A stretch of 51,359 nucleotides of DNA from Pseudogemmobacter humi (GTDB taxonomy: Bacteria; Pseudomonadota; Alphaproteobacteria; Rhodobacterales; Rhodobacteraceae), in contig NZ_UXAW01000119.1 of assembly GCF_900609055.1 (NCBI RefSeq), positions 1 through 51,359 of the forward strand, in the 5' to 3' direction. Numbering within the stretch: the first letter of the stretch is position 1; the number at the start of each line of letters is the position of its first letter. This document shows positions 1 through 8,079 of this stretch, piece after piece. The notes under the pieces were generated by a model, which saw nothing but the letters and a program-made list of their open reading frames with translations, was not told where the DNA came from and did not search any database. A program made the translations under genes and the position numbers.

Positions 1-156
1 CACGAAGGTGATCACGATGAACAGAAGCAACGGAAGAACAAGAAGAAACGCGCGGCGGCGTGAACGCGACTGCGCCCGCGAAAGCGCAAGACGCAGAGGC
101 ACATCTTGTTCCGGGGCCATGCTGCGTGGAACCGCGGTGGCAGTGAGGTCAGCCAT
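1..156 (-). CDS. ABC transporter permease, N-terminal part (cut by window edge)
   Basis: Only the first 52 codons are present; the gene runs off the left edge. The visible part is a polar, Arg-rich cytoplasmic leader (residues 1-36) followed by the start of a hydrophobic segment (FLLVLPLLLFIVITFV), as in PotB-type permeases of polyamine/opine importers. It lies 61 bp downstream of a PotD-like binding protein and a PotA-like ATPase on the same strand, so it is very probably the membrane component of that importer. The start is the ATG at 156; a second in-frame ATG twelve codons later is possible. The permease call rests mainly on context. Confidence 0.7.
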   Translation of the reverse strand, partial: MADLTATAVPRSMAPEQDVPLRLALSRAQSRSRRRAFLLVLPLLLFIVITFV

Positions 157-217
157 CTGAGTCTCCGGGCGAAAATGAAGGCAAGGCCGGAGGGAAGCCC
201 CCTCCGGCCGGTCCGGC

Positions 218-1288
218 TCAGTTCAGGACAAGCCAGGCGTTGAGGCGCTCATTCAGTTCGGCGTCGCGATCGACCCAGAACTCCAGCGAGGTTTCCAGCG
301 CATTGGTCCGGTTTTCAGGCGCGGTCGGCAGGTTCGGCCCCATAACGGTGCTGCCGTCCTTGTAAATGATCTCCACCGCATTCGAGGAATGACGCGGCGG
401 GCCGTAGGAGATGTATTTCGCCTGGGCGGCCAACCCTTCGGTAGAGGTCGCGTATTTGATGAATTCGAGCGCCTCTTCCAGATTGGGTGCGCCTTTCGGA
501 ATGACATAGGTGTTGAGTTCCGAGATCTGGCCGTCCCAGATGATCTCGAAAGGCTTGCCTTCATCGATCCGGGCGTTGAAGATCCGGCCATTATAGGCCG
601 TGGTCATCACCACCTCGCCATCCGCAAGCAGTTGCGGCGGTTGTGCGCCGGCTTCCCACCAGACGATATCCTTCTTGATCGTATCCAGTTTGGCGAAGGC
701 GCGGTCCTGGCCCTCGGCGGTTTCCAGCAGCGCATAGACCTCATCCGCCGGCACACCATCGGCCATCAGCGCAAGTTCCAGGACCGCCTTGGCGCTTTTC
801 TTCAGCCCGCGCTTGCCGGGGAATTTCTCGGTGTCGAAGAAATCCGCCGCTTTCGAGGGCTTTTCGCCGGTATATCTGGAACCGTCGAAGGCGATGACAT
901 TCGCCCAGAGATCGGTCCCCACGGCGCAGGCCGTCAGGCCGCCCGGAAAGAAATCCCCGGCCGCAGGCGTGCCGTCTGCGCCGTCGGGCAGGATCGCCGG
1001 GTCGATCGGCTCCAGAAGCCCTTCATCGCAAAGGCGGATCGCATCGGCGAGTTCGACCGAGGCCACGTCGATGGTGATGTTCCCCGCTTCGACCTGGGCC
1101 TTGATCGGGCCGGCGGCATTGTCGGTATCGACCATCACCGTCCTGATGCCGGTCTTTTCGGTGAAGGGCTTCAGATGGGCCTCGTTCTGTGCGAAGCCAT
1201 AGGCTCCGCCCCAGGACATGACCGTCACATCTGCCTGGGCGGCAAAGGCCGCACAACCCAAAGCGGTGGCAAGCGCCAGTTTCTGCAT
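218..1288 (-). CDS. Polyamine/opine-type ABC transporter periplasmic substrate-binding protein (PotD family)
   Basis: A 356-residue exported solute-binding protein. The start is the ATG at 1288, which gives a classical Sec signal (MQKLALATALGCAAFAAQA); the frame stays open upstream but the extra residues are basic and disordered. Mature residues begin DVTVMSWGGAYG, the usual opening of spermidine/putrescine-type binding proteins (SBP_bac family). Conserved stretches include the DVASVELADA region and a YVIPKGAPN segment near the C-terminus. It lies between its ATPase and permease in an operon with a Rieske oxygenase, so the ligand is probably the substrate or a precursor of that pathway rather than a polyamine itself. 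The ligand cannot be read from sequence. Confidence 0.88.
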   Translation of the reverse strand: MQKLALATALGCAAFAAQADVTVMSWGGAYGFAQNEAHLKPFTEKTGIRTVMVDTDNAAGPIKAQVEAGNITIDVASVELADAIRLCDEGLLEPIDPAILPDGADGTPAAGDFFPGGLTACAVGTDLWANVIAFDGSRYTGEKPSKAADFFDTEKFPGKRGLKKSAKAVLELALMADGVPADEVYALLETAEGQDRAFAKLDTIKKDIVWWEAGAQPPQLLADGEVVMTTAYNGRIFNARIDEGKPFEIIWDGQISELNTYVIPKGAPNLEEALEFIKYATSTEGLAAQAKYISYGPPRHSSNAVEIIYKDGSTVMGPNLPTAPENRTNALETSLEFWVDRDAELNERLNAWLVLN

Positions 1289-1361
1289 TGCTGGTTTCCC
1301 TGTTTTATTGGTTTGAGTTATGATCGTCCGCGCCCGGACGGATCGGCGCAGCGGCTGGTGG

Positions 1362-2465
1362 TCATATCGCGTCGAGCGCACGCGCATCCTGGGGATGCCA
1401 GCCGATCTGAATCTGTTCGCCGGGTGTGAAGCGCCGCTGGTCAAGAGAATTGCGGCATTTCACCACGAAATCGTCGGTGCCGGCGACGCGCATCCGGGTG
1501 CGCAGGATGTCGCCCATATAGATGACCTCCAGCACCTCGGCCTCCAGCGTATGGGCGCCCGCGGGCATCAGTTCGGGCTTGAACTCCACCCGCTCGGGGC
1601 GGATCGAGACCAGCGTCTTCTGGCCCTTTTCCGTCACATTCACCGGCGTCGCGTCGATCAGCTCGCCGGTCGCAAGCCGCACCAGCGCCTTGCCGCCCGA
1701 CAGGTCCTCGATCGTGCCCGGCAGCTTGTTGTTCTCGCCGATGAACTGCGCGACGAAGCTGTTCCCGGGCCGCTCATAGAGATCGGCGGGCGGGGCAAGC
1801 TGCTGGATCCGGCCGTCGTTGAACACCGCCACGCGGTCCGACATGGTGAGCGCCTCGCCCTGGTCGTGGGTCACGTAAACCACGGTAATCCCAAGGCTTT
1901 CGTGCAGGTGCTTGATCTCGAACTGCATATGTTCGCGCAGTTGCTTGTCGAGCGCGCCGAGCGGCTCGTCCATCAGCACGAGCTTCGGATCGAAGACCAG
2001 CGCCCGGGCGAGCGCGATCCGCTGCTGCTGCCCGCCCGAGAGCTGCGCCGGACGGCGGCTGAGGAAAGCGCCCATCTGCACCATGTCGAGCGCGCGCCGG
2101 ATCCGCGTCTCGCGCTCGTCCCGGCCCATGCCGCGCACTTCCAGCGGAAAGGCGAGATTCTCGCCCACCGTCATATGCGGGAACAGCGCGTAATTCTGGA
2201 ACACCATGCCGATGCCGCGCTTGTGCGGCGGAACCTGGTTGATCGGACGACCGTCCAGCCGGATCTCGCCATGCGTCGCCGTCTCAAAACCGGCAAGCAT
2301 CATGAGCGATGTCGTTTTACCGGAACCCGAAGGCCCCAGCATGGTGAGGAATTCGCCCCGACCGACCGTGAGATTCAGATCTTTGACAACCAGCGTTTCT
2401 CCGTCATAGCTTTTCTGGACGCTGTCGAAAGTCACATAGTCATTGTGCTGAAAGGATGCATTCAT
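1362..2465 (-). CDS. Polyamine/opine-type ABC transporter ATP-binding protein (PotA family)
   Basis: A 367-residue ATPase that energises import. Walker A is GPSGSGKT (residues 44-51), Q-loop at Gln90, signature LSGGQ (142-146), Walker B LVLMDEP (162-168) with the D-loop after it, and His200 as switch histidine. Residues from about 280 onward form a TOBE domain (VSIRPERVEF), as expected for the PotA/MalK-type class. Length is normal. It follows the amidase gene by 101 bp and precedes the binding protein by 73 bp, so the order is ATPase, binding protein, permease. It is clearly a different gene from the second PotA-like ATPase at 32819. Confidence 0.95.
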   Translation of the reverse strand: MNASFQHNDYVTFDSVQKSYDGETLVVKDLNLTVGRGEFLTMLGPSGSGKTTSLMMLAGFETATHGEIRLDGRPINQVPPHKRGIGMVFQNYALFPHMTVGENLAFPLEVRGMGRDERETRIRRALDMVQMGAFLSRRPAQLSGGQQQRIALARALVFDPKLVLMDEPLGALDKQLREHMQFEIKHLHESLGITVVYVTHDQGEALTMSDRVAVFNDGRIQQLAPPADLYERPGNSFVAQFIGENNKLPGTIEDLSGGKALVRLATGELIDATPVNVTEKGQKTLVSIRPERVEFKPELMPAGAHTLEAEVLEVIYMGDILRTRMRVAGTDDFVVKCRNSLDQRRFTPGEQIQIGWHPQDARALDAI

Positions 2466-2566
2466 CCGATATCTCCCTGTTCTCCCGGCTTTTCGCCGTT
2501 GTATTGTTTCAGTGCCGCGCCGAAGAAAATAAACTGCCGCTCCATTTCCTTCCCGCAGTCATGAAA

Positions 2567-3841
2567 TCACCCGAGATGCTCAGGCTTTTTTAAAGAAGGT
2601 GGCCTTGCCGGGACGGGCAGCAGCTTTTCCGCCCAAAGCGCATGGGAAAGAAGTTTCTCATCCTGATTCAGCCCCGCCAGCAACTGGATACCGACCGGCA
2701 TTCCGGCCGGGCCGGTAAATCCGGGCAGGGTGATCGTGGGCAGATGCAGCAGACTCCAGAGCCGGCTGAAGATCGGATCGCCGGTTGCGTCCAGACCTGC
2801 CGGAGCCTCGCCCGGCGCGGCGGGGGCGAGCAGAAGATCGTATCGGTCGAAGACACCGGCAATGCGGTCGCGCAGATCCGCCGCCTGCCGCAGGTTCTGC
2901 CGGTGGTCGGCGCGATCGGTTTTCATACCCGAGGCGAGCATCGCGCGAAGAACCGGGCTCAGGCCCTCGGGCTGCGTGGCCAGCTCGGCTGCGAGCGTCT
3001 GCGCCGCTTCAAAGGCCATGATCCCGGCATGAAGCCGCGCCCCTTCGGCAAAGGCGGACAGATCGATGGTTTCGACCAGGGCGCCGGCCGAAAAAGCCTT
3101 TTCTGCCAGCGTCATGACATCCCGCGTTGCAGGCTGGGCCTGGTCCCACCACGGCGTTTGGCACAAGCCGATCCTGAGGGGTGGTTGTGCCCCGGAAACC
3201 GGCGCTGCGGGCACCGGACCTGCCAAAACCGAATGAATCGCCGCCGCTGTGGTGACATCCTTGCTCAACACCCCCAGGGTATCGAACGAGGGCGCGAGGC
3301 CACCAGCGCCTGCAAGGCTGTAGCTGCCGAAGCTCGGTTTGAATCCCACTACGCCACAATATGAGGCAGGCCGGGTGATCGAGGCAGCGGTCTGCGAACC
3401 GAGCCCGGCGTCGATGAAACCCGCCGCCACGGCCGCGGCCGAGCCGCTGGAGGATCCGCCCGGGGTGCGGGCCGGATCATGCGGGTTGCGGGTCGGGCCG
3501 GGCGAGAAGAAGGCGAATTCCGTGGTGACGGTCTTGCCCATGACCACCGCGCCCGCAGCGCGCAATTGCGCCACCGCCGCGGCATCCCGCGCCGGCCGCG
3601 TGCCGCGGTGCAAAGGCGATCCGCTGCCGGTCGGATAGGGCAAGGCGTCGATGATATCCTTTACCCCGAGCGCAAGCCCGGCCAGCGGCGTCTTTTCCGA
3701 TGTCTCGCCGATGCGGGAGAGCTGTTCGTGCACATCTTCAGCGTCATATGCCGCGAAAGCGCGGATATCCGGCTCGTATTCCGCAATACGGCTGATATAT
3801 TCCCGGATATGCCGATATGCAGACTGGCTGGCGCAGCTCAT
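2567..3841 (-). CDS. Amidase-signature family hydrolase
   Basis: A 424-residue cytoplasmic amidase that should hydrolyse a carboxamide, releasing ammonia or an amine. The Ser-cisSer-Lys triad is readable: Lys61 in LGVKDIIDA, the Ser-rich GGSSSGSAA loop at about 128-136, and the nucleophile Ser154 in GSQTAASITRPASYCG. Most relatives have GSQTGGS here, so the two Ala residues before Ser154 are a mild departure, but the nucleophile is kept. Length is somewhat short for the family (usually 440-500). It lies in the middle of the Rieske/ABC operon, 91 bp after the VOC gene. Substrate unknown; candidates are an amide intermediate of the pathway or an imported amide. Confidence 0.88.
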   Translation of the reverse strand: MSCASQSAYRHIREYISRIAEYEPDIRAFAAYDAEDVHEQLSRIGETSEKTPLAGLALGVKDIIDALPYPTGSGSPLHRGTRPARDAAAVAQLRAAGAVVMGKTVTTEFAFFSPGPTRNPHDPARTPGGSSSGSAAAVAAGFIDAGLGSQTAASITRPASYCGVVGFKPSFGSYSLAGAGGLAPSFDTLGVLSKDVTTAAAIHSVLAGPVPAAPVSGAQPPLRIGLCQTPWWDQAQPATRDVMTLAEKAFSAGALVETIDLSAFAEGARLHAGIMAFEAAQTLAAELATQPEGLSPVLRAMLASGMKTDRADHRQNLRQAADLRDRIAGVFDRYDLLLAPAAPGEAPAGLDATGDPIFSRLWSLLHLPTITLPGFTGPAGMPVGIQLLAGLNQDEKLLSHALWAEKLLPVPARPPSLKKPEHLG

Positions 3842-3932
3842 GATTGCGGATCTTTCGCTATATTCTGCATGTGATTTACATCTTGCGAGACGTGCCGAAA
3901 TAATTCCGTCAGCACTGCGGAGCGGGATTTGA

Positions 3933-4373
3933 CTACCAGTTCCCGGTATTGGGCATTGAAATCCACGGCTCGGCCGGGGGCAGTTTTTCGCCTCTTTGCA
4001 GAAGCTCGATGGAAATGCCGTCGGGCGAGCGGATGAAGGCCATATATCCGTCGCGCGGCGGCCGGTTTATCGTCACGCCCGCCGCGGATATCCTGCGGCA
4101 GGTCTCGTAGATATCGGCGACCTCGAAGGCGAGATGGCCGAAATTGCGTCCGCCGCTATAAGTCTCGGGATCCCAGTTCCAGGTCAGTTCCAGGATCGGC
4201 GCATTGCTCTGGCGCGCCGCGTCCAGATCCTCGGGCGCGGCGAGGTAGACGAGCGTGAAGCGCCCCTCGGCCGAGTCGCGGCGGCGGACCTCTTGCAGGC
4301 CGAGGATGCCGCACCAGAACCGCAGCGCCTCGTCGAGGCTGGCGACCCGGACCATCGTGTGCAGATAGCGCAT
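3933..4373 (-). CDS. Glyoxalase I-like VOC family protein
   Basis: A 146-residue vicinal-oxygen-chelate protein that closely follows lactoylglutathione lyase. The opening [20 protein letters not shown] is the glyoxalase I start, and the four metal ligands appear conserved: His5, Glu62 (in ILELTWNW), His80 (in NFGHLAFEV) and Glu123 (in [10 protein letters not shown]). The [15 protein letters not shown] stretch also matches glyoxalase I. It could be a true glyoxalase, or a relative recruited to handle an aldehyde adduct or to isomerise a pathway intermediate. It is 11 bp downstream of the DUF1116 gene, so it is translated from the same message. Confidence 0.85.
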   Translation of the reverse strand: MRYLHTMVRVASLDEALRFWCGILGLQEVRRRDSAEGRFTLVYLAAPEDLDAARQSNAPILELTWNWDPETYSGGRNFGHLAFEVADIYETCRRISAAGVTINRPPRDGYMAFIRSPDGISIELLQRGEKLPPAEPWISMPNTGNW

Positions 4374-4384
4374 GGCGTTCTCCC

Positions 4385-5545
4385 TCAGCGGCCCGTGGTG
4401 AAATCGGCGGCGCTGGTCGCCACGCAGCCGCCGCCGACGCGGCCATGGCGGCCAGAGCCGTCGATCATCCCCAGGAGGATCACCGGACCCTGGCCGGTGG
4501 CCTGCACGCGGGCGGCGTCGGTCGCGGCGGGGCTGCCGAAGCCGTCCAGCGGGCCGTGCAGGAACTGCGCAGGGCGGGTGAGTGCATCGGGCGGCAGATG
4601 GGCGGCCAGCGCCGCGCGCACCGGGGCTGCGCTGGCGAGGATCTGCCCGCCGAGCCCCATCACATCCACGATGGCGCTGTCACCAAGGGCTGGCAGCGGC
4701 GCGGCATCCGTGAGGCGCGGATCGGTATCGCCGCGGATCGCCGGGGCGGGGGCCAGGTGCCAGCGGCCGGGATCGCCGGCGAGGCGGAAGCCGAACTGCA
4801 CGCCGTTGCCGCCGGCATGGGTGACGAGCGTCGCGTCCGGCACCCCCTCGGCGGCGCCCGCGATCAGCCCGCACATCGCCATCCAGACGTTCAGCGCGAA
4901 GGCGGGGGCTGCGGCCAGGAACGCCGTCACCGCCTCATCCGCCGCGCCGCGCTGCAACAGCGCCGCGACCAGCAGCTCCGAGCCCGCGAGCGTGCGCGAA
5001 TGGCAATCGTCCTCGCGGGCGATGGCCTCGCGCAGCAGCGGAAACAGCGGCAAAGGCGATGCGGCCAGCCGGTCCGCGATCCAGGGCGCGAGCTCCTCGT
5101 CCAGCCAGCGCAGATGGCGCGGCAGATCGGGGTGCAGGATGCCAAGCCTCGTGCAAAGCGCCATGCCCTCGTTCAGCGGGCTGTAAGCCGCCCGCCCGGT
5201 GGTGCGGTCCCCGACGGCGATCAGCTGCGCCGAAGGGCCCGCCGCGCCCGCCAGCGGGATGAAGACGGCATGATCCTGCGCGGGCTCGATGGCGATCCCG
5301 CCTTTGGCCAGCAGATCCAGCGCGCTGGCTTCATCGGGCGCCCAGCCTTCCCGCAGCACCACATTCACCAGCGAATTGCGCACCGCGACCGGGATCGCGT
5401 CGAAGGCGGTATGGGCAGGGCCGGCGTGCAGGATGACCCGGCGCTCCAGCCCCGGCAGGCTGCCGAGGCGGCACATCCCGGCCCAGACCGGATCGACCGC
5501 ATTCATCCTGCGAAAGGCGGTCTCGTTCGGATTTGGCTGTGACAT
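4385..5545 (-). CDS. DUF1116 family protein (YlbE/AllG-like)
   Basis: A 386-residue protein recognisable as DUF1116 by NAVDPVW near the start, [12 protein letters not shown] at about 38-49, the [12 protein letters not shown] segment, a [14 protein letters not shown] stretch, a [14 protein letters not shown] segment and a final [13 protein letters not shown] block. E. coli YlbE (AllG) of this family is reported as a subunit of oxamate carbamoyltransferase together with FdrA and YlbF; no FdrA or YlbF homologue is in this window, so that function cannot simply be transferred. The start is the ATG at 5545; frame-open sequence upstream overlaps the preceding gene and lacks coding character. It is shorter than most family members (about 420-480 aa). 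A role in carbamoyl or amide chemistry is only an inference. Confidence 0.75.
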   Translation of the reverse strand: MSQPNPNETAFRRMNAVDPVWAGMCRLGSLPGLERRVILHAGPAHTAFDAIPVAVRNSLVNVVLREGWAPDEASALDLLAKGGIAIEPAQDHAVFIPLAGAAGPSAQLIAVGDRTTGRAAYSPLNEGMALCTRLGILHPDLPRHLRWLDEELAPWIADRLAASPLPLFPLLREAIAREDDCHSRTLAGSELLVAALLQRGAADEAVTAFLAAAPAFALNVWMAMCGLIAGAAEGVPDATLVTHAGGNGVQFGFRLAGDPGRWHLAPAPAIRGDTDPRLTDAAPLPALGDSAIVDVMGLGGQILASAAPVRAALAAHLPPDALTRPAQFLHGPLDGFGSPAATDAARVQATGQGPVILLGMIDGSGRHGRVGGGCVATSAADFTTGR

Positions 5546-5582
5546 CGGATGTCCCCTGGCTGGTTTGCTGCGGGTGGGTGCG

Positions 5583-6188
5583 TCAGGCGCGGATCCAGGA
5601 CTCGCTGTGCGCGAGCGCGGCGGATTGCGCGCGGCGGTCGAAGAAGTCGCGCTCGACCGTGGCGCCGGGCAGCGGCCTGCCATCGAAGGTGATCGAGGCC
5701 GAAGTGGCGGGCTGGAACACCGAGAACATCTCGTGCCGTCCGGTCTGGCTGTCCTGCGGGGGCTGGGCGACGGCGAACATCTCCTGAAGGCCGGACCAGC
5801 GCATTTCGACCCGATGGCCGTCGAACTGAGCCACTTCGGTGACGTGGCGGGGATAATCCGCCTCGACCGAGAAGACCGCGCCGGAGACGATTTCCAGCGC
5901 GTCGATCGCGGCATGGGCCGGGCGGAACAGACCGAATTTGCGCACGAAATCGTCCAGCAGATACCGGGCGAGCGGCGCGTTGTCGGTGCAGCACAGCCGG
6001 ATCGGATTGGCCACGCCCCGGTCATAGGGGTCTTCCAGCACCAGGGTCATGTGACCCCGGCCAAGGTCCGAGCCGTTGATGCGGAAGAACAGCGCCAGCG
6101 TGGACCACTCGCCCTGCGGGTCGGTCTTGAGATAGATCGGGGGGTTGTCGCCGGTCCAGTCGACCTTGCCGGTTCTGACGTAATCCAT
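5583..6188 (-). CDS. Conserved-looking protein of unknown function
   Basis: A 201-residue soluble protein that I do not recognise. It has no signal peptide or membrane segment. It is rich in beta-type alternation with several aromatic residues (WSTLALFFRINGSDLG, RVEMRWSGLQEMF) and no obvious metal- or cofactor-binding motif; Cys66-Cys67 (LCCTDN) is the only cysteine pair. The gene starts 2 bp after the stop of the SDR gene and 37 bp before the DUF1116 gene, and codon use is like its neighbours, so it is a genuine operon member. A small beta-barrel accessory or ligand-binding role is possible but not demonstrable. Confidence 0.75.
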   Translation of the reverse strand: MDYVRTGKVDWTGDNPPIYLKTDPQGEWSTLALFFRINGSDLGRGHMTLVLEDPYDRGVANPIRLCCTDNAPLARYLLDDFVRKFGLFRPAHAAIDALEIVSGAVFSVEADYPRHVTEVAQFDGHRVEMRWSGLQEMFAVAQPPQDSQTGRHEMFSVFQPATSASITFDGRPLPGATVERDFFDRRAQSAALAHSESWIRA

Positions 6189-6190
6189 GC

Positions 6191-7096
6191 TTACACCTTT
6201 TCCATATCGTCGTGCCGGGTTGCGGCATGGGCCGCGCGCAACTGCGCGAAATCCGAACCGGGCGCCCAGCCGAGCAGCCTGCGCGCCTTCGCGTTGCTGA
6301 AGACCGAGGCGCGCGGATCGGATTTGTAACGCGCGCGGTCGAGCGTTTCCGGCAGCGCGCCGAGGATCCGGGCGGCCCAGTCCAGCGTCGGCTGCGGGTG
6401 CGAGCTGTCGTCGGCGCCGATGTAAAAGCTTTCGCCGCTGATCCCCGGCACTTCGGCCGCGGCGCGGAAGGCGCGGGCCAGATCGCCTGCGGTGACGTAG
6501 TAGAACAGCCAGTTGCGGCCCGGCGCATCGACGAAGTCGATATATTGCCCCAGCGTCTCGGGCAGCACGACCGCGAGCGGGCGCAGGCTGACCACCTCGA
6601 TGGTGCCGCGGCGGGCGAAGCTCTGGCCCATCAGCTCGGCGATCTGCTTGCTGACGCCATAGGCATAGACCGGGCGGTTCTCGTGGCGTTCATCCACCGG
6701 CAGGCTTTGCGGCTTCCAGTCGGGCCGCATCTCCTGCAAGCCGCAGATCGAGATCGAGGAGCACAGCACCACCCGGCGGACGCCCGCCTCCTCGGCGGCC
6801 TGAAGCACATGCCAGCTGCCGCGGGTGTTGACGTTGATATAGGCCTCGTCCGGGCAGCCCCAGTCGTAATCCAGGCCCGCCAGATGGATCACCACATCGG
6901 CGCCGCGGAAGGCCTGGCGCAGATCGTCCATCTGCATGATGTCGGCGCGGATATAAGTCGCCCCGCAGGCGGGCGCGTCTTCGGCGGGCGGCGCGAGATC
7001 GGCGTTGATCACCTCATGGCCCGAGGCGAGGCAGGTGATGACATGGCGCCCCACCCGGCCCGAGCCCCCCGTCACGACGATTTTCAGTCTTTCCAT
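6191..7096 (-). CDS. NAD-dependent epimerase/dehydratase (extended SDR)
   Basis: A 301-residue extended short-chain dehydrogenase/reductase. The nucleotide-binding motif TGGSGRVG lies at residues 9-16 (GxxGxxG spacing), the catalytic Tyr146-xxx-Lys150 pair is in YAYGVSKQ, and Ser113/Ser114 supply the serine. The start is the ATG at 7096, 11 bp after the reductase stop; an upstream in-frame extension lies inside that gene and is not credible. The family covers sugar epimerases, uronate dehydrogenases and dihydroflavonol-type reductases. In this operon it may oxidise an alcohol or diol made after the Rieske oxygenase acts. Substrate unknown. Confidence 0.85.
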   Translation of the reverse strand: MERLKIVVTGGSGRVGRHVITCLASGHEVINADLAPPAEDAPACGATYIRADIMQMDDLRQAFRGADVVIHLAGLDYDWGCPDEAYINVNTRGSWHVLQAAEEAGVRRVVLCSSISICGLQEMRPDWKPQSLPVDERHENRPVYAYGVSKQIAELMGQSFARRGTIEVVSLRPLAVVLPETLGQYIDFVDAPGRNWLFYYVTAGDLARAFRAAAEVPGISGESFYIGADDSSHPQPTLDWAARILGALPETLDRARYKSDPRASVFSNAKARRLLGWAPGSDFAQLRAAHAATRHDDMEKV

Positions 7097-7107
7097 ATCC
7101 GCTGTCC

Positions 7108-8079
7108 CTAGATGTCGAGTTCGAGAACGTCGCCGCAGGCGCGCGAGACGCAGACCATCATGTAGTCGCCCTCCTCGCGCTCTTCGGCGCTCAGCACGCT
7201 GTCGCGGTGGTCGGGCGTGCCCGCCAGGACCCGGGTCTCGCAGGTGCCGCAAACCCCGTCGCGGCAGGAGCTTTCCACCTTGATCCCGGCCTGACGCAGC
7301 ACCTGAAGAAGGCTCATGTCCGCGGGCACATGCAGCCGCTTGCCGCTGGCGCGGCAGATCACGTCGAACGGCCGGTTCGCGGATGCCGGGGCCTGGGGCG
7401 CGGCGGAGAAACGCTCGATCCGAAGCTGCCAGGGCGCGCCCTCGTTCAGCTTTTGCAGCGCATCGAGCAACGGCCCTGGCCCGCAGGAGTAAACCGTGGT
7501 CTGCGCCCCGAGGAACGACAGCAGCTTCGGCAGATCCAGCATCCCCGCCTCGTCATCGCAGTGACAGCGGATGCGGTCTTGCGGCAGGGCGGCCAGTTCG
7601 GCCAGGAACGGCAGCCGCCCCCGATTGCGCGCCGCGACGATCAGTTGCCAGTCGCGACCTTCAGCCTGTGCACGGTGCGCCATCGGCAGAACCGGCGTGA
7701 TGCCGATCCCCCCGGCGATGAACAGGGTCTTCTCTCCCGGGGTGAAGGGAAAATGGTTCCGCGGCGCGCTGACCGCGATCTCGTCTCCAACCTGAAGCCG
7801 GTCGTGGATCCAGGCCGAGCCGCCGCGGCCATCCGGCTCGCGCAGAATGCCGAAGCGGTATTCCGTCAGGTCCGCCGGATCGCCGCAAAGCGAATATTGC
7901 CGGATCAGCGGCTCACCGTCCCGCCCGGTGCCGGGCAGGATCAGATCGACATGGGCGCCCGGCTCCCAGGCGGGGAAACACTCGCCACCGGCGGGCACCA
8001 GCACCAGCCGGAGGATGCCGTCTCCGGCTGCCTCCAGCCGGGCGACCCGGGCAGCGATATGTTGCGTCGCGCCCATCAT
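7108..8079 (-). CDS. Rieske oxygenase reductase (PDR/VanB-type, flavin + 2Fe-2S ferredoxin)
   Basis: A 323-residue electron-transfer protein feeding the oxygenase encoded just upstream. The flavin-binding motif RQYSLCGD is at residues 60-67, the nucleotide-binding part includes GGIGITP (123-129) and CGPGP (199-203), and a C-terminal plant-type ferredoxin domain carries the cluster ligands Cys272, Cys277, Cys280 and Cys310. This order (reductase first, ferredoxin last) is that of phthalate dioxygenase reductase and vanillate demethylase VanB. Its start overlaps the oxygenase stop by 4 bp (ATGA), so the two are translationally coupled and form a two-component oxygenase. Confidence 0.94.
   Translation of the reverse strand: MMGATQHIAARVARLEAAGDGILRLVLVPAGGECFPAWEPGAHVDLILPGTGRDGEPLIRQYSLCGDPADLTEYRFGILREPDGRGGSAWIHDRLQVGDEIAVSAPRNHFPFTPGEKTLFIAGGIGITPVLPMAHRAQAEGRDWQLIVAARNRGRLPFLAELAALPQDRIRCHCDDEAGMLDLPKLLSFLGAQTTVYSCGPGPLLDALQKLNEGAPWQLRIERFSAAPQAPASANRPFDVICRASGKRLHVPADMSLLQVLRQAGIKVESSCRDGVCGTCETRVLAGTPDHRDSVLSAEEREEGDYMMVCVSRACGDVLELDI

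Noticed and set aside
1320-2564. Long plus-strand frame opposite the PotA-like ATPase
   Set aside because: It is a shadow of the minus-strand gene; its translation is rich in His, Arg and Gln with no motif, while the minus strand has full ABC motifs.
2567-3841. Reading the amidase as an allophanate hydrolase (AtzF)
   Set aside because: The nucleophile region GSQTAAS-RPAS-CG differs from AtzF-type GTDTAGSGRVPAA, and no urea carboxylase genes are present.
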